A DNA stretch of 14,033 bases from Gemmatimonadota bacterium (GTDB lineage Bacteria; Gemmatimonadota; Gemmatimonadetes; Gemmatimonadales; GWC2-71-9), in contig QHVD01000194.1 in the NCBI GenBank assembly GCA_003222235.1, positions 1 to 14,033 of the forward strand. The letters are read 5' to 3'. Under the pieces are notes generated by a model, which did no database searches, had not been told where the DNA came from, and was given only the letters and a program-made list of their open reading frames with translations. Below, in pieces: positions 6,260 through 13,338 of the stretch (its first letter is position 1; each line of letters starts with the position of its first letter). A program made the translations under genes and the position numbers.

Positions 6260-7399
6260 TGGCGGCGACGAAGGACTACTATCAGGTCCTGGGCGTGCCC
6301 GAAACGGCGACAGTGGACGAGATCAAGAAGGCGTTTCGTCGCCTTGCCAAGCAGTACCATCCCGACCGGAACCCCAATAATTCCCGCGCCACCGATCGGT
6401 TCAAAGAGATCAACGAAGCGCATGACGTGCTGAGCGACCCCGACAAACGCAAGAAGTACGACCAGCTGCGCCGCTATGGCGCGTTCGCCGGCGGTGGGGG
6501 ACGCGGGTTCGGTGCGGGGATGGGCGGCGGGGGCCCATCGCAGGGGGGAGGGGGAGGGGGAGGAGGGGGGGCCGGTGGAGCCGACTTCGATCTGTCCGAT
6601 TTGGGGCCGTTGGGCGGGCTGGGTGATCTGTTCTCGTCGATCTTCGGGCGGCGCGGGGGCACGGGAGCGGCGGGGGGCAGCGCGGCGTGCGGACGACGAG
6701 GACGAGATCGAGACGACGATGTCGATCCCGTTCCGCGTCGCGGCGCTCGGGGGCAGGGTGCCGGTGACGCTGCCGATGACCGAGGTCTGTCCCACCTGCA
6801 GCGGCAGCGGCGCGGCGCCCGGGGCGTCCTTCTCCACCTGCCCCGAATGCCGGGGTCGCGGCTTCATCTCGTTCGGACAGGGCGGCTTTGCGGTGAATCG
6901 CCCCTGCCCCGTCTGCCGCGGCAAGGGCAAGGTCCCCTCGGAGCGGTGCCCGACGTGCGGAGGGAGCGGGGAAGTCCGCGTTGAAAAGCGCCTGATGATC
7001 ACCGTGCCGCCGGGCACGGAGGACGGAACGAGGCTCCGCCTGAAGGGACAGGGTACCAAGGGCCGGGGAGACGTGGTGGTCGTAATTCAGGTCGAGCCCG
7101 ATCGGTTCTTTCGGCGCGAGGGCCTGGACGTCATCTGCACGGTGCCGATCAACCTCGCCCAGGCGATGCTGGGCACGAGGATCAAGGTGAAGACGCTCGA
7201 CGGCCGGCGCGTGATGCTCAGGGTGCCTTCCGGCACGCAGCACGGCCAGAGGTTCCGCCTCACGGGGCAGGGGATCGAGAAGAACGGCCGGCGAGGGGAC
7301 CAGTATGTCGAGGTGAAGGTCGAAATCCCCGAACGTCTCACGCCGGAGCAGGAGGCGGCGGCGCGGGCGTTTGCAGAGAAGGCGGGGCTGAGATACTAA
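6259..7399 (+). pseudogene. dnaJ: DnaJ (Hsp40) co-chaperone, reading frame broken between the G/F linker and the zinc domain
   Basis: DnaJ delivers substrates to DnaK and stimulates its ATPase. Frame one, from ATG 6259, gives the J domain (HPD at residues 34-36, KKYDQLRRYG) and a very Gly-rich linker ending LGGLGDLFSSIFGRRGGTGAAGG near 6677. It then becomes nonsense and stops at 6984. From about 6675 the frame one base further on gives ARRADDEDEIETTMSIPFRVA. All four CxxCxGxG zinc motifs follow (CPTCSGSG, CPECRGRG, CPVCRGKG, CPTCGGSG), then the substrate-binding beta domains to the stop at 7399. Removing one G from the G6 run at about 6672-6677 restores one continuous protein of about 380 residues. 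Every domain is well conserved, which argues for a recent mutation or a homopolymer error rather than an old pseudogene. The start overlaps the grpE stop. Confidence 0.88.
6542..6571 (+). other. G-rich tract with G-quadruplex potential in the dnaJ linker
   Basis: This 30-nt stretch of the coding strand is pure purine. Runs of six, five, five, two and seven G are each separated by a single A. Four runs of three or more G with one-base loops fit the usual intramolecular G-quadruplex pattern. It encodes the poly-Gly part of the G/F linker (residues about 96-104). It lies ~100 nt before the frame break in the same gene. Confidence 0.75.
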
Positions 7400-7405
7400 A
7401 GGCCT

Positions 7406-7488
7406 CACGTCACACGTCGCACGTCACACGTCGCGACGAATGACCGGGAATGGACTCGTGCGACGTGCGACGTGTGACGTGTGACGCC
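7406..7488. repeat. Mirrored 7-bp tandem repeats forming a large hairpin between convergent genes
   Basis: The left arm (7406-7433) is four exact 7-bp units of CACGTCA or CACGTCG in alternation. The right arm (7461-7488) is three exact units of the reverse complement (CGACGTG, CGACGTG, TGACGTG) plus a degenerate fourth. Bases 7406-7430 pair with 7457-7481 at 24 of 25 positions, around a 26-nt loop. The structure begins 7 nt after the dnaJ stop and ends 3 nt before the stop of the minus-strand gene. It could act as a bidirectional terminator, though no T run follows on either strand. Confidence 0.88.
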
Positions 7489-7490
7489 TT

Positions 7491-8462
7491 TCAGCCTTTC
7501 GCAATGTTCTCCGCCGTCATCTCCGTCCGCTCCCAGAAGTGCCAGAACGCGCGGTTCAAGTGCGCGGCGAGGGCCCGGTTGCCGGTCACGCGGATCCGCC
7601 GGAGCGCGAGGGCCCAACCGAGGCTCGCCATTCCCGTGATCCGGGCGACGACGTCCTCGCTGCGACCGAGGCGTCCGATGGCGCCCAGGCCGCACGCGAG
7701 CCGGCCGACCCAGGGCCCCGCCCGGGCCTGTCCCGCGGCGACCAGCTCCTCGGCGTCGGCCTCGAGCGTCACGTCCGCGCGAGCCGGCGCTCCGAGCTCG
7801 GCCCGGCAGGCGCCGTCGGCAACCGTGAGCGTCCATTCGCCGCCCGCCGGGCCGCCGAGCCGGTAGCGCATCGTCGCGCGCAGGCCCGCCGCGCGATCGG
7901 GCCGGAACAGGGACGGCCGGAAGTCGCGCAGGAACCAATCCACGAGCGGCGCGGCGTGCTCCGGGTCGAGACCGCCGGTCCAGCGCCGGTTCGCCATCAG
8001 CAGGTCGCGCTCGTGGAACACGTTGTCCGCGAACTGGACCAGAAACAGCGAGCGTACGCGGACGCGGCCGACGAAGAACCACGCCGGCTTTTGCCAATCG
8101 GCGTCGCTCATCCGGCGATACATTCCCATGATGGCGTCGAGCTCGCGGCGAAACTCGGTCAGCAACGCGGCGGGCGGCGTGGCCCGGCGACGCGCCACCT
8201 CGCGCGTGTTGCGCGCGAACGTATCGAATTCGGGGGGAGCGGCGGGGTTGCCCGCAAGGGCGCGGTCGAGCACCTCGCGGAAGTTCACCGGGATGGTGCT
8301 CGCCATGTGCGCGAGCACGTCCCGGGCCCGAAAGCCGAGGTAGGGGGTGACGCGCTCCCAATCCGGTCCGTTGAGGCTTGCCAGCGTTCCGTCGAGGCGC
8401 GCGTAAAACCGGTCGGCGAGGCCGAGCCAGTCGGTGCGGGTGAGGCGGGTGAAGTCGCCCAT
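7491..8462 (-). CDS. DinB/maleylpyruvate isomerase N-terminal domain protein with C-terminal SCP2-like domain
   Basis: The 323-residue protein begins with a helical bundle of the DinB/MDMPI superfamily: LADRFYARLDGTLASLNGPDWERVTPYLGFRARDVLAHMAS, a central ELDAIMGMYRRMSDADW, and the helix VQFADNVFHERDLLMANRRW. The histidines of LAHM and FHERD are candidate metal ligands. From about residue 205 the pattern MRYRLGGPAGGEWTLTVADG, ADVTLEADAEELVAAGQARAG and IRVTGNRAL resembles the SCP2 sterol-binding fold used as a second domain in mycothiol-dependent isomerases. Substrate and thiol cofactor are unknown, so I give no symbol. The chosen ATG gives MGDFTRLTRTDWL, a sensible domain start, but no clear ribosome binding site precedes it. 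It is convergent with dnaJ and divergent from the DUF305 gene. Confidence 0.72.
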   Translation of the reverse strand: MGDFTRLTRTDWLGLADRFYARLDGTLASLNGPDWERVTPYLGFRARDVLAHMASTIPVNFREVLDRALAGNPAAPPEFDTFARNTREVARRRATPPAALLTEFRRELDAIMGMYRRMSDADWQKPAWFFVGRVRVRSLFLVQFADNVFHERDLLMANRRWTGGLDPEHAAPLVDWFLRDFRPSLFRPDRAAGLRATMRYRLGGPAGGEWTLTVADGACRAELGAPARADVTLEADAEELVAAGQARAGPWVGRLACGLGAIGRLGRSEDVVARITGMASLGWALALRRIRVTGNRALAAHLNRAFWHFWERTEMTAENIAKG

Positions 8463-8518
8463 ACGCCATGACGTTCGCCCACTTGGCCTGGGACCGCAAC
8501 CGCTTCCCCACCCTATCC

Positions 8519-8538
8519 GTATGCTGTACTATGCTGCA
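8519..8538 (+). promoter_or_regulatory. Direct repeat TATGCTG with 10-bp period in a divergent intergenic region
   Basis: Two copies of TATGCTG start 10 bp apart, one helical turn, in the 104-bp gap between two divergent genes, 29 nt before the GTG of the DUF305 gene. The sequence here is more A+T-rich than its surroundings. It could be an operator or part of a promoter (TACTAT overlaps it), but no convincing -35/-10 pair is visible. Low confidence. Confidence 0.3.
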
Positions 8539-8566
8539 TTAGTGCCACAACCAGGAGATCGGGCGC

Positions 8567-9211
8567 GTGAAGAAGCCATTGCCGCAACTGGGCGTGCGGG
8601 GCGTGCTTGCGATCATCGTCACCACGGCGTTCTCGCCCGCCGCTCAGGCTCAGACCGACAGCGGCGGGTCCCCGCCGTCCCCGCGGCCCCCCCGGCCGCC
8701 CTACACGGCAGCGGACGTGCATTTCATGTCCGGCATGATTCTCCACCACGCACAGGCCGTGGTGATAGCCGGCTGGGCCCCGACGCACGGCGCGAGTCAG
8801 TCGATGCGCGCGCTGTGCGAACGCATCGTCGTGGGCCAGCGCGACGAGATCGCGCTCATGCAGCGTTGGCTCGGGGAACGCCATGAAGCAGTTCCCGAAG
8901 CGGACGCATCGCACACCATGATGCCGGGGATGGATCCCTCGATGATGATGCCGGGGATGCTGACGCCCGAGCAGCTGGCGGAGCTGGACCACGCCCGGGG
9001 AACCGAGTTCGACCGGCTGTTTCTGCGGTTCATGATCCAGCACCACCAGGGCGCGATCACCATGGTCAATCAGCTCTTCGGCTCGCAGGGCGCGGGAGAG
9101 GAAGAGGGCGTCTTCCGGTTGGCCTCGAACATATACGCCGATCAGGTCACCGAAATCGGCCGCATGCAGCGGATGCTCGCCGTCCTCGTGCTTCAAGAGC
9201 GCAACCCATGA
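8567..9211 (+). CDS. Exported DUF305 protein with His pairs and Met-rich linker
   Basis: The 214-residue product starts with a signal peptide (MKKPLPQLGV.., hydrophobic GVLAIIVTTAFSP, likely cut after AQA near residue 28) and a Pro-rich segment. Two DUF305 halves follow: ADVHFMSGMILHHAQAV (His60, His61) and FDRLFLRFMIQHHQGAITM (His159, His160). DUF305 is a ferritin-like helical family of exported proteins often found in metal, especially copper, contexts. The linker between the halves has seven Met in 14 residues (118-131, MMPGMDPSMMMPGM), suggesting a metal site, which is inference. The start is GTG at 8567, preceded by AGGAG about 9 nt upstream. The LVIVD lipoprotein gene follows after 51 nt on the same strand, so the two probably form one transcript and act together at the cell surface. 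Confidence 0.86.
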   Translation: MKKPLPQLGVRGVLAIIVTTAFSPAAQAQTDSGGSPPSPRPPRPPYTAADVHFMSGMILHHAQAVVIAGWAPTHGASQSMRALCERIVVGQRDEIALMQRWLGERHEAVPEADASHTMMPGMDPSMMMPGMLTPEQLAELDHARGTEFDRLFLRFMIQHHQGAITMVNQLFGSQGAGEEEGVFRLASNIYADQVTEIGRMQRMLAVLVLQERNP

Positions 9212-9262
9212 GGAGCCCGTCGTCCCGCAACCGTCCACTCGCTCCCCTCACAGGAATCAGCC

Positions 9263-11260
9263 ATGGAATCTGCCCTCACGGTCCGCGGTCCACTGCGTTC
9301 TCTCTCACTCGCAATCGCGGTGTTCTCCCTCGCGGCGTGCGCCTCGTCGTCGAGCAGTGCGGGGGAGCGCCTGTCGACTCCGGCGCCCGGCAAGGACGCG
9401 CGCGTCGGACTCCGTGCGGGACTCATGGACGCCGGCCAGGCGGCCTGGAATCTGCGGCTGGTGGCGAACACGCCCCCGTCCGAGAAGTTTGTGGGCGTCA
9501 CCAACTCCGACCTGTCGTTCATCGGTCACTACGTCATTCAGGGCAATTACAACGGCTTTGAGGTCTGGGACATTTCGAACCCCGCCCGGCCGACCCTGAA
9601 GATCGGGTACCTCTGCCCGGCGTCGCAGAGCGACGTCTCCGTCTACAGGAACCTGCTCTTCGTCTCGGGAGAGGGCATGGGCGGCCGCCTCGACTGCGGC
9701 ACGCAGGGCGTGCACGACTCGGTCAGCGCGGAGCGATTGCGGGGCATCCGGATCTTCGACGTCAGCGACATCGCCAATCCGAAGTACCTCGCGAACGTGC
9801 AGACCTGCCGGGGCTCGCACACCCACACCGTGGTGATCGATCCGCACGACACGGCGAACGTGTACATCTACGTCTCCGGCTCGGCTCCGGTGCGCTCGCC
9901 CAACGAGCTGCCGGGATGCGTGAAGGCGCCGCCGGACTCGAACCCGAGCAGCGCCCTCTTCCGGATCGAGGTCATCAAAGTGCCGCTCGCGGCTCCGCAG
10001 CAGGCCGCGATCGTGAGCTCACCGCGGATCTTCGATTCGCTGACCGAGGCACCCCGACACGCGGAGGCGCCGGAAGACATCGCGGCCGCCGCCCAGGCCG
10101 CCGCGGCGGCGCGAGCGAGGGGTGGGTTCACGGCGAGCGTGAGCGGCATGGAATACGTCCTGCCGCCACAATTCATCGGTCCGATGCTCGACAGCGTCGT
10201 CAGGACTCGGCAGGGGACGGGCGCGCCGACGGGCGCCGACAGCGCCGCGCTGCGGGCGGCCATCCAGGGGATCGTGGACGCGCTGGTCGGCGCCACGCCG
10301 TCCGGGACGAAAAACGGCGTACGCCCCGGGCCGTCCCAGTGCCACGACATCACCGTGTATCCCGCGATCGGGTTGGCCGGCGGCGCGTGCGGCGGGTACG
10401 GCCTGCTGCTCGACATCCGCGACGCGGCCAATCCCAGGCGGATCGGCGCCGTGGCCGACTCGAACTTCTCCTACTGGCACTCGGCGACGTTCAACAACGA
10501 CGGGACCAAGCTTCTCTTCTCCGACGAGTGGGGCGGTGGCGGAGCGCCCAAATGCCGCGCGACCGACAAGCCCGAGTGGGGCGCGGACGCGATCTTCACG
10601 CTGGCCGACGACCGGATGACGTTCCAGAGCTACTACAAGATGCCGGCGCCACAGACCCAGTTCGAGAACTGCGTGGCCCACAACGGCTCGCTCATTCCGA
10701 TCCCGGGGCGCGACATCATGGTGCAGGGCTGGTATCAGGGCGGCATCTCCGTCTTCGACTGGACCGATCCGGCACACCCGAAGGAAATCGCGTTCTTCGA
10801 CCGGGGTCCGGTGGACTCGACCAAGTTGGCGAGCGGCGGATCGTGGTCCGCGTACTGGTACAACGGGTACATCTACAGCTCCGAGATCGCCCGCGGGCTC
10901 GACATCTTCGAGCTCAAGGCCGGCCCATTGGTCTCGCAAAACGAGATCGACGCCGCGAAGCTCGTGCACCTGGACTTTTTCAATACGCAGGACCAGCCGA
11001 AGCTCGTCTGGCCCGCGAGCTTCGCGGTGGCGCGCGCGTACCTGGACCAGCTGGCGCGGTCGAACGGCCTGGCGGCCCCGCGGGTGGCGGCGCTGCGGCG
11101 CGCGCTGGAGCGCGCCGAGAAGCTCTCCGGGCAGCCGCGCCGGGATGCGCTGACGCAGGTTGCGAGGGAACTGGACGGCGACGCGCAGGGCGCGGGGGAT
11201 CAAGCCAAGGTGCGGATGCTCGCGACGGCGGTCACGGACCTCGCGAACGCGCAACCCTGA
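9263..11260 (+). CDS. Large LVIVD-repeat beta-propeller lipoprotein
   Basis: The 665-residue protein has a lipoprotein signal peptide with lipobox LAAC (Cys26) followed by a Ser-rich stretch, so it should be membrane-anchored and exported. Its body carries LVIVD-type repeats: FIGHYVIQGNYNGFEVWDISNPARP, LRGIRIFDVSDIANPKYLANV, LLLDIRDAANPRRIGAV, MVQGWYQGGISVFDWTDPAHP and YIYSSEIARGLDIFELK. These are expected to form propeller blades. Conserved His/Cys islands (CRGSHTHTVVIDP, SQCHDITVYP, ENCVAHNG) could bind a ligand or form disulfides. An Ala-rich insert near residues 270-295 is probably a loop. The C-terminal ~110 residues are helical and Arg-rich. The function is not known; the DUF305 gene directly upstream suggests a shared envelope role. 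It ends 19 nt from the convergent TIM-barrel gene. Confidence 0.82.
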   Translation: MESALTVRGPLRSLSLAIAVFSLAACASSSSSAGERLSTPAPGKDARVGLRAGLMDAGQAAWNLRLVANTPPSEKFVGVTNSDLSFIGHYVIQGNYNGFEVWDISNPARPTLKIGYLCPASQSDVSVYRNLLFVSGEGMGGRLDCGTQGVHDSVSAERLRGIRIFDVSDIANPKYLANVQTCRGSHTHTVVIDPHDTANVYIYVSGSAPVRSPNELPGCVKAPPDSNPSSALFRIEVIKVPLAAPQQAAIVSSPRIFDSLTEAPRHAEAPEDIAAAAQAAAAARARGGFTASVSGMEYVLPPQFIGPMLDSVVRTRQGTGAPTGADSAALRAAIQGIVDALVGATPSGTKNGVRPGPSQCHDITVYPAIGLAGGACGGYGLLLDIRDAANPRRIGAVADSNFSYWHSATFNNDGTKLLFSDEWGGGGAPKCRATDKPEWGADAIFTLADDRMTFQSYYKMPAPQTQFENCVAHNGSLIPIPGRDIMVQGWYQGGISVFDWTDPAHPKEIAFFDRGPVDSTKLASGGSWSAYWYNGYIYSSEIARGLDIFELKAGPLVSQNEIDAAKLVHLDFFNTQDQPKLVWPASFAVARAYLDQLARSNGLAAPRVAALRRALERAEKLSGQPRRDALTQVARELDGDAQGAGDQAKVRMLATAVTDLANAQP

Positions 11261-11279
11261 TCGCCGATCCGGGCACAGG

Positions 11280-12119
11280 TCAGAAGTCCAGCCGGCGCAG
11301 ATACTGAAAGTTGCTGCGCGCGGCCGCCAGCTCATCGGCCGCGCCTTCCTGCTCCACGTAACACGGTTTGTCGTTGATCGCCGGCACCGCGCTCAGAAAG
11401 CGCTTGAAGTCGAACACGCCGCGACCCAGCTCCACGTCGCTGGAACGGTCGGCGACGACGTCCTTGAGATGGAAGGTCCAGTAGAGATCGCGATACTTCT
11501 CGAGATATCGCATCGGGTCTCCACCGCCCATCACCATGTTGCCGACATCGAGCTGCAGCCGTACCAGCGATGGCTGGAGACGCCCGACGAAGACGTCATA
11601 GGGCACGGTGCCGTCGATCGGCGTCATGTGATCGGCCTCGTTGTGGAACGCCAGCCAGACACCTGCGCGCCGGGCGATGGCTCCCGCCGCGTTGAAGCGA
11701 TCGGCCCATTCGCGCCAGTCGTCGAGCGTGCGCTGCGTGTCCGGCGTGAAGCTCGGGACGATGAGATACTCGTGCCCCAGGAGCTTCGCCGTCTCGAGGC
11801 TTCGCTCCCACCCAACCAGGATGACCGCGGGCGACACGTGCGCCGACGGCGCGCGGAGCCCCTCGGTCTTCAGCGCGGCGGCGACCTGCGCGGGCGTGCG
11901 GCCAAAGTTGCCGAACGACCAGAGGAGCTCGACGTCGGTGTAGCCGATCGCGCGGATCGCGGCGAGCGTGCGCTCGGGATCACGAGCCATCGCGTGGCGC
12001 ACGGCGTATAGCTCGAGCCCGATGCGCTGCAGCTGCCTGGCCGAACCCCGGAGAGACGGCGCGAGCAGCCCACCAGCCGCAGCCGCGCCGAGTGTGTGAA
12101 TGAACGCGCGTCGTTCCAT
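11280..12119 (-). CDS. Tat-exported sugar phosphate isomerase/epimerase-like TIM-barrel protein
   Basis: The product (279 residues) opens with a twin-arginine signal, MERRAFIHTLGAAAAGGLLAPS, and then the xylose-isomerase-like barrel: IGLELYAVRHAMARDPERTLAAIRAIGYTDVELL, VWLAFHNEADHM, VRLQLDVGNMVMGG, LYWTFHLKDVV and PCYVEQEGA. Acidic residues and His in the NEADH, LDVGN, FHLKD and VEQE segments match the usual metal and sugar ligand positions. Such exported enzymes in soil bacteria are often linked to sugar or inositol breakdown, but the substrate cannot be read here. I prefer the ATG at 12119 to the earlier one at 12161 because it starts the Tat signal and has GGAG about 5 nt before it. It follows the NTF2-like gene by 133 nt on the same strand. 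Confidence 0.88.
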   Translation of the reverse strand: MERRAFIHTLGAAAAGGLLAPSLRGSARQLQRIGLELYAVRHAMARDPERTLAAIRAIGYTDVELLWSFGNFGRTPAQVAAALKTEGLRAPSAHVSPAVILVGWERSLETAKLLGHEYLIVPSFTPDTQRTLDDWREWADRFNAAGAIARRAGVWLAFHNEADHMTPIDGTVPYDVFVGRLQPSLVRLQLDVGNMVMGGGDPMRYLEKYRDLYWTFHLKDVVADRSSDVELGRGVFDFKRFLSAVPAINDKPCYVEQEGAADELAAARSNFQYLRRLDF

Positions 12120-12252
12120 GGTCACTCCCGAAAGGCGACGGGGCTCAAACCGCGAGGCCAACGGCTCTTTGGATAGGTTAGCGCTGAATCTGCGCGAGCG
12201 TGAGAGGCGGCCGTCGATCGCGGCGGGGCGCGGATGGACGCCGGGTACCGTC

Positions 12253-12708
12253 TCACGGCAGCGCCGTCTGCTGCATCGCCACCGCCTGCCAGCGGCCGTC
12301 CCGCCGGAGAAAGACGCGCGTGTACCGGATCTTTCCGGCGAACGGGATGCCGCGAAACGTGCCGGTGTTGTCGGCGATGCCGGTTAGCACGGCGACCTCG
12401 CCGTAGATCCGCACGGTCAGGCTGTCGTACTTCACCGACGTCAGCCGCAGCGCGCCGCTTGCGATATCGCGGATGTTGTCCGCTTTGGTACGGAGCTGGC
12501 CGAGCCGCGAAATCTCGACGAACTCGTCGGCGACCATGCGTGCAAGCGCCGCCGTATCGGCCCGCAGCAGGGCCTGCGCGCGATTCGCCTCGACAGCACG
12601 CACGGAGTCCTCCACCGCCCAGGCGCCTGCTCCTTCCTGGGCGGCGAGGTGAGAGACGTGGAGGCCGAGGACCAGCAGCGACATCGCGACCAGAGCAGTT
12701 CGGTACAT
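12253..12708 (-). CDS. Secreted DUF4440/NTF2-like (SnoaL-type) protein
   Basis: The 151-residue protein starts with a signal peptide (MYRTALVAMSLLVLGLHVSHLAAQ, likely cut after LAAQ near residue 24). One small NTF2-like fold of the DUF4440 type follows: helices EDSVRAVEANRAQALLRADTAALARMVADEFVEI, then strands TSVKYDSLTVRIYGEVAVLTGIADNTGTF, KIRYTRVFLRRDGRWQAVAMQQT. These folds are cone-shaped ligand pockets, some catalytic and many of unknown role; no catalytic set is obvious. GGAG lies 7 nt before the ATG. The same-strand neighbour downstream is the Tat-exported TIM-barrel gene; both products should be outside the cytoplasm. The 258 nt on its upstream side, up to the DUF1272 gene, hold only the MITE-like element and the promoter region. 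Confidence 0.83.
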   Translation of the reverse strand: MYRTALVAMSLLVLGLHVSHLAAQEGAGAWAVEDSVRAVEANRAQALLRADTAALARMVADEFVEISRLGQLRTKADNIRDIASGALRLTSVKYDSLTVRIYGEVAVLTGIADNTGTFRGIPFAGKIRYTRVFLRRDGRWQAVAMQQTALP

Positions 12709-12862
12709 GAGGTGTCTCCGTGCGCCTCGCGGTGATGGCTTCGAACCCTTTCCTGCTCGAACATGGACGCCGTTCCGTGTGTCGACTCATTGCCGAACGT
12801 CCTGGCTTTCCACTGGGCGATGGGATACCCCTCAACGAGACCCCCGCCCCTTCAGGCGCCTG

Positions 12863-12970
12863 CTAGTGCCGTTCCAACTTTTTGCGCCTAGTTCCCCTTC
12901 GCCGAATGAGCTCTTTGGTCACGACTATCCCGGTTCTGCGATTAGTCCTGAAAAGTTGGAACGGCACTAG
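12863..12970. mobile_element. MITE-like element, 108 bp, with perfect 20-bp terminal inverted repeats
   Basis: Bases 12863-12882 (CTAGTGCCGTTCCAACTTTT) are the exact reverse complement of 12951-12970. They enclose 68 bp with no coding capacity, more A+T-rich than its surroundings. CTAG at both outer ends fits insertion into a CTAG site with duplication of TA (IS630/Tc1-mariner style) or of all four bases (IS5 style). The left end touches a perfect palindrome CAGGCGCCTG at 12853-12862. The right end supplies the last base of the stop codon of the DUF1272 gene. It has no transposase, so it would depend on an enzyme encoded elsewhere. Confidence 0.82.
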
Positions 12971-13155
12971 GCAGCGGCGTTCCCGGGGCGGCGGGGGCGT
13001 CGCACCAGCTCGCCCCCGCAGTTGGGGCAGACCTGCGCCATGGCCGTCGCGCAGTCCGCGCAGAAAGTGCACTCGAACGTGCAAATGTGGGCCTCGGCGT
13101 CCGGAGGCAGGGGGCGGCCGCACTTCTCGCAGCGGTTCCGCATCTCGAGAGCCAT
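12967..13155 (-). CDS. DUF1272 family small zinc-ribbon protein
   Basis: The 62-residue protein matches the DUF1272 pattern: MALEMRNRCEKCGRPLPP, then EAHICTFECTFCADCATAMAQVCPNCGGELVRRPRRPG. Cysteine pairs CEKC, CTFECTFCADC and CPNC can bind zinc. Its function is not established in the family. The stop TAG lies in the CTAG at the edge of the MITE-like element. Removing the element and keeping one TA (or CTAG) leaves TAG in frame, so the insertion did not change the product. Other members I recall run some residues longer at the C-terminus, so this copy may be slightly short. The ATG is 3 nt downstream of the stop of the sigma-factor relic. No clear ribosome binding site is visible. Confidence 0.85.
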   Translation of the reverse strand: MALEMRNRCEKCGRPLPPDAEAHICTFECTFCADCATAMAQVCPNCGGELVRRPRRPGNAAA

Positions 13156-13158
13156 GGG

Positions 13159-13338
13159 TCAGGGCCGTCTGAGTCGAGGAGCCTTGCTGGTAAGATAGTC
13201 CCGCTCCGGGATGCTCGCCGTTCGTTCCGCCGCGGCGCGGTAGTGCAGCATGGCGCGTTCGTGGTCACCGGCCATCTCGAGCAGATGCGCGCGGACGGCA
13301 TGGAGGCGGTACTGGCGGTACTGCTCTCCTAACGTTTC
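13159..13338 (-). pseudogene. C-terminal relic of a DUF6596-type ECF sigma factor gene
   Basis: Read on the minus strand, this frame gives 59 codons ending at TGA 13159-13161: ETLGEQYRQYRLHAV, RAHLLEMAGDHERAMLHYR, AAAERTASIPERDYLTSKAPRLRRP. This closely resembles the end of the C-terminal helical repeat domain of the large ECF-like sigma factors with a DUF6596 domain, whose typical ending is HAVRAHLLEMAGD..AA..HYRAAA.RT.S.PER.YL...A.RL. That comparison is from memory of the family. The frame is closed upstream by TGA at 13339-13341, and the similarity begins right where the TolB-like gene ends (stop at 13329-13331). No sigma domain 2 or 4 is present. The 5' part has evidently been replaced by the TolB-like gene. 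An internal ATG could give only about 38 residues. Confidence 0.72.

Noticed and set aside
7406..7488. CRISPR array
   Set aside because: Units are only 7 bp, contiguous without spacers, and present in inverted orientation in two arms.
7539..8471. + strand open frame opposite the DinB/SCP2 gene
   Set aside because: No recognisable domain, Arg/Ala/Glu-rich shadow composition; the minus-strand product has coherent domains.
9916..11335. Large alternative frames on both strands over the LVIVD gene
   Set aside because: Both are shadows with extreme Arg content. The LVIVD frame has a lipoprotein signal and repeats.
12122..12835. Minus-strand 237-codon frame spanning the NTF2-like gene
   Set aside because: It overlaps the secreted DUF4440 protein in another frame, which has a signal peptide and ribosome binding site, while this frame shows no domain.
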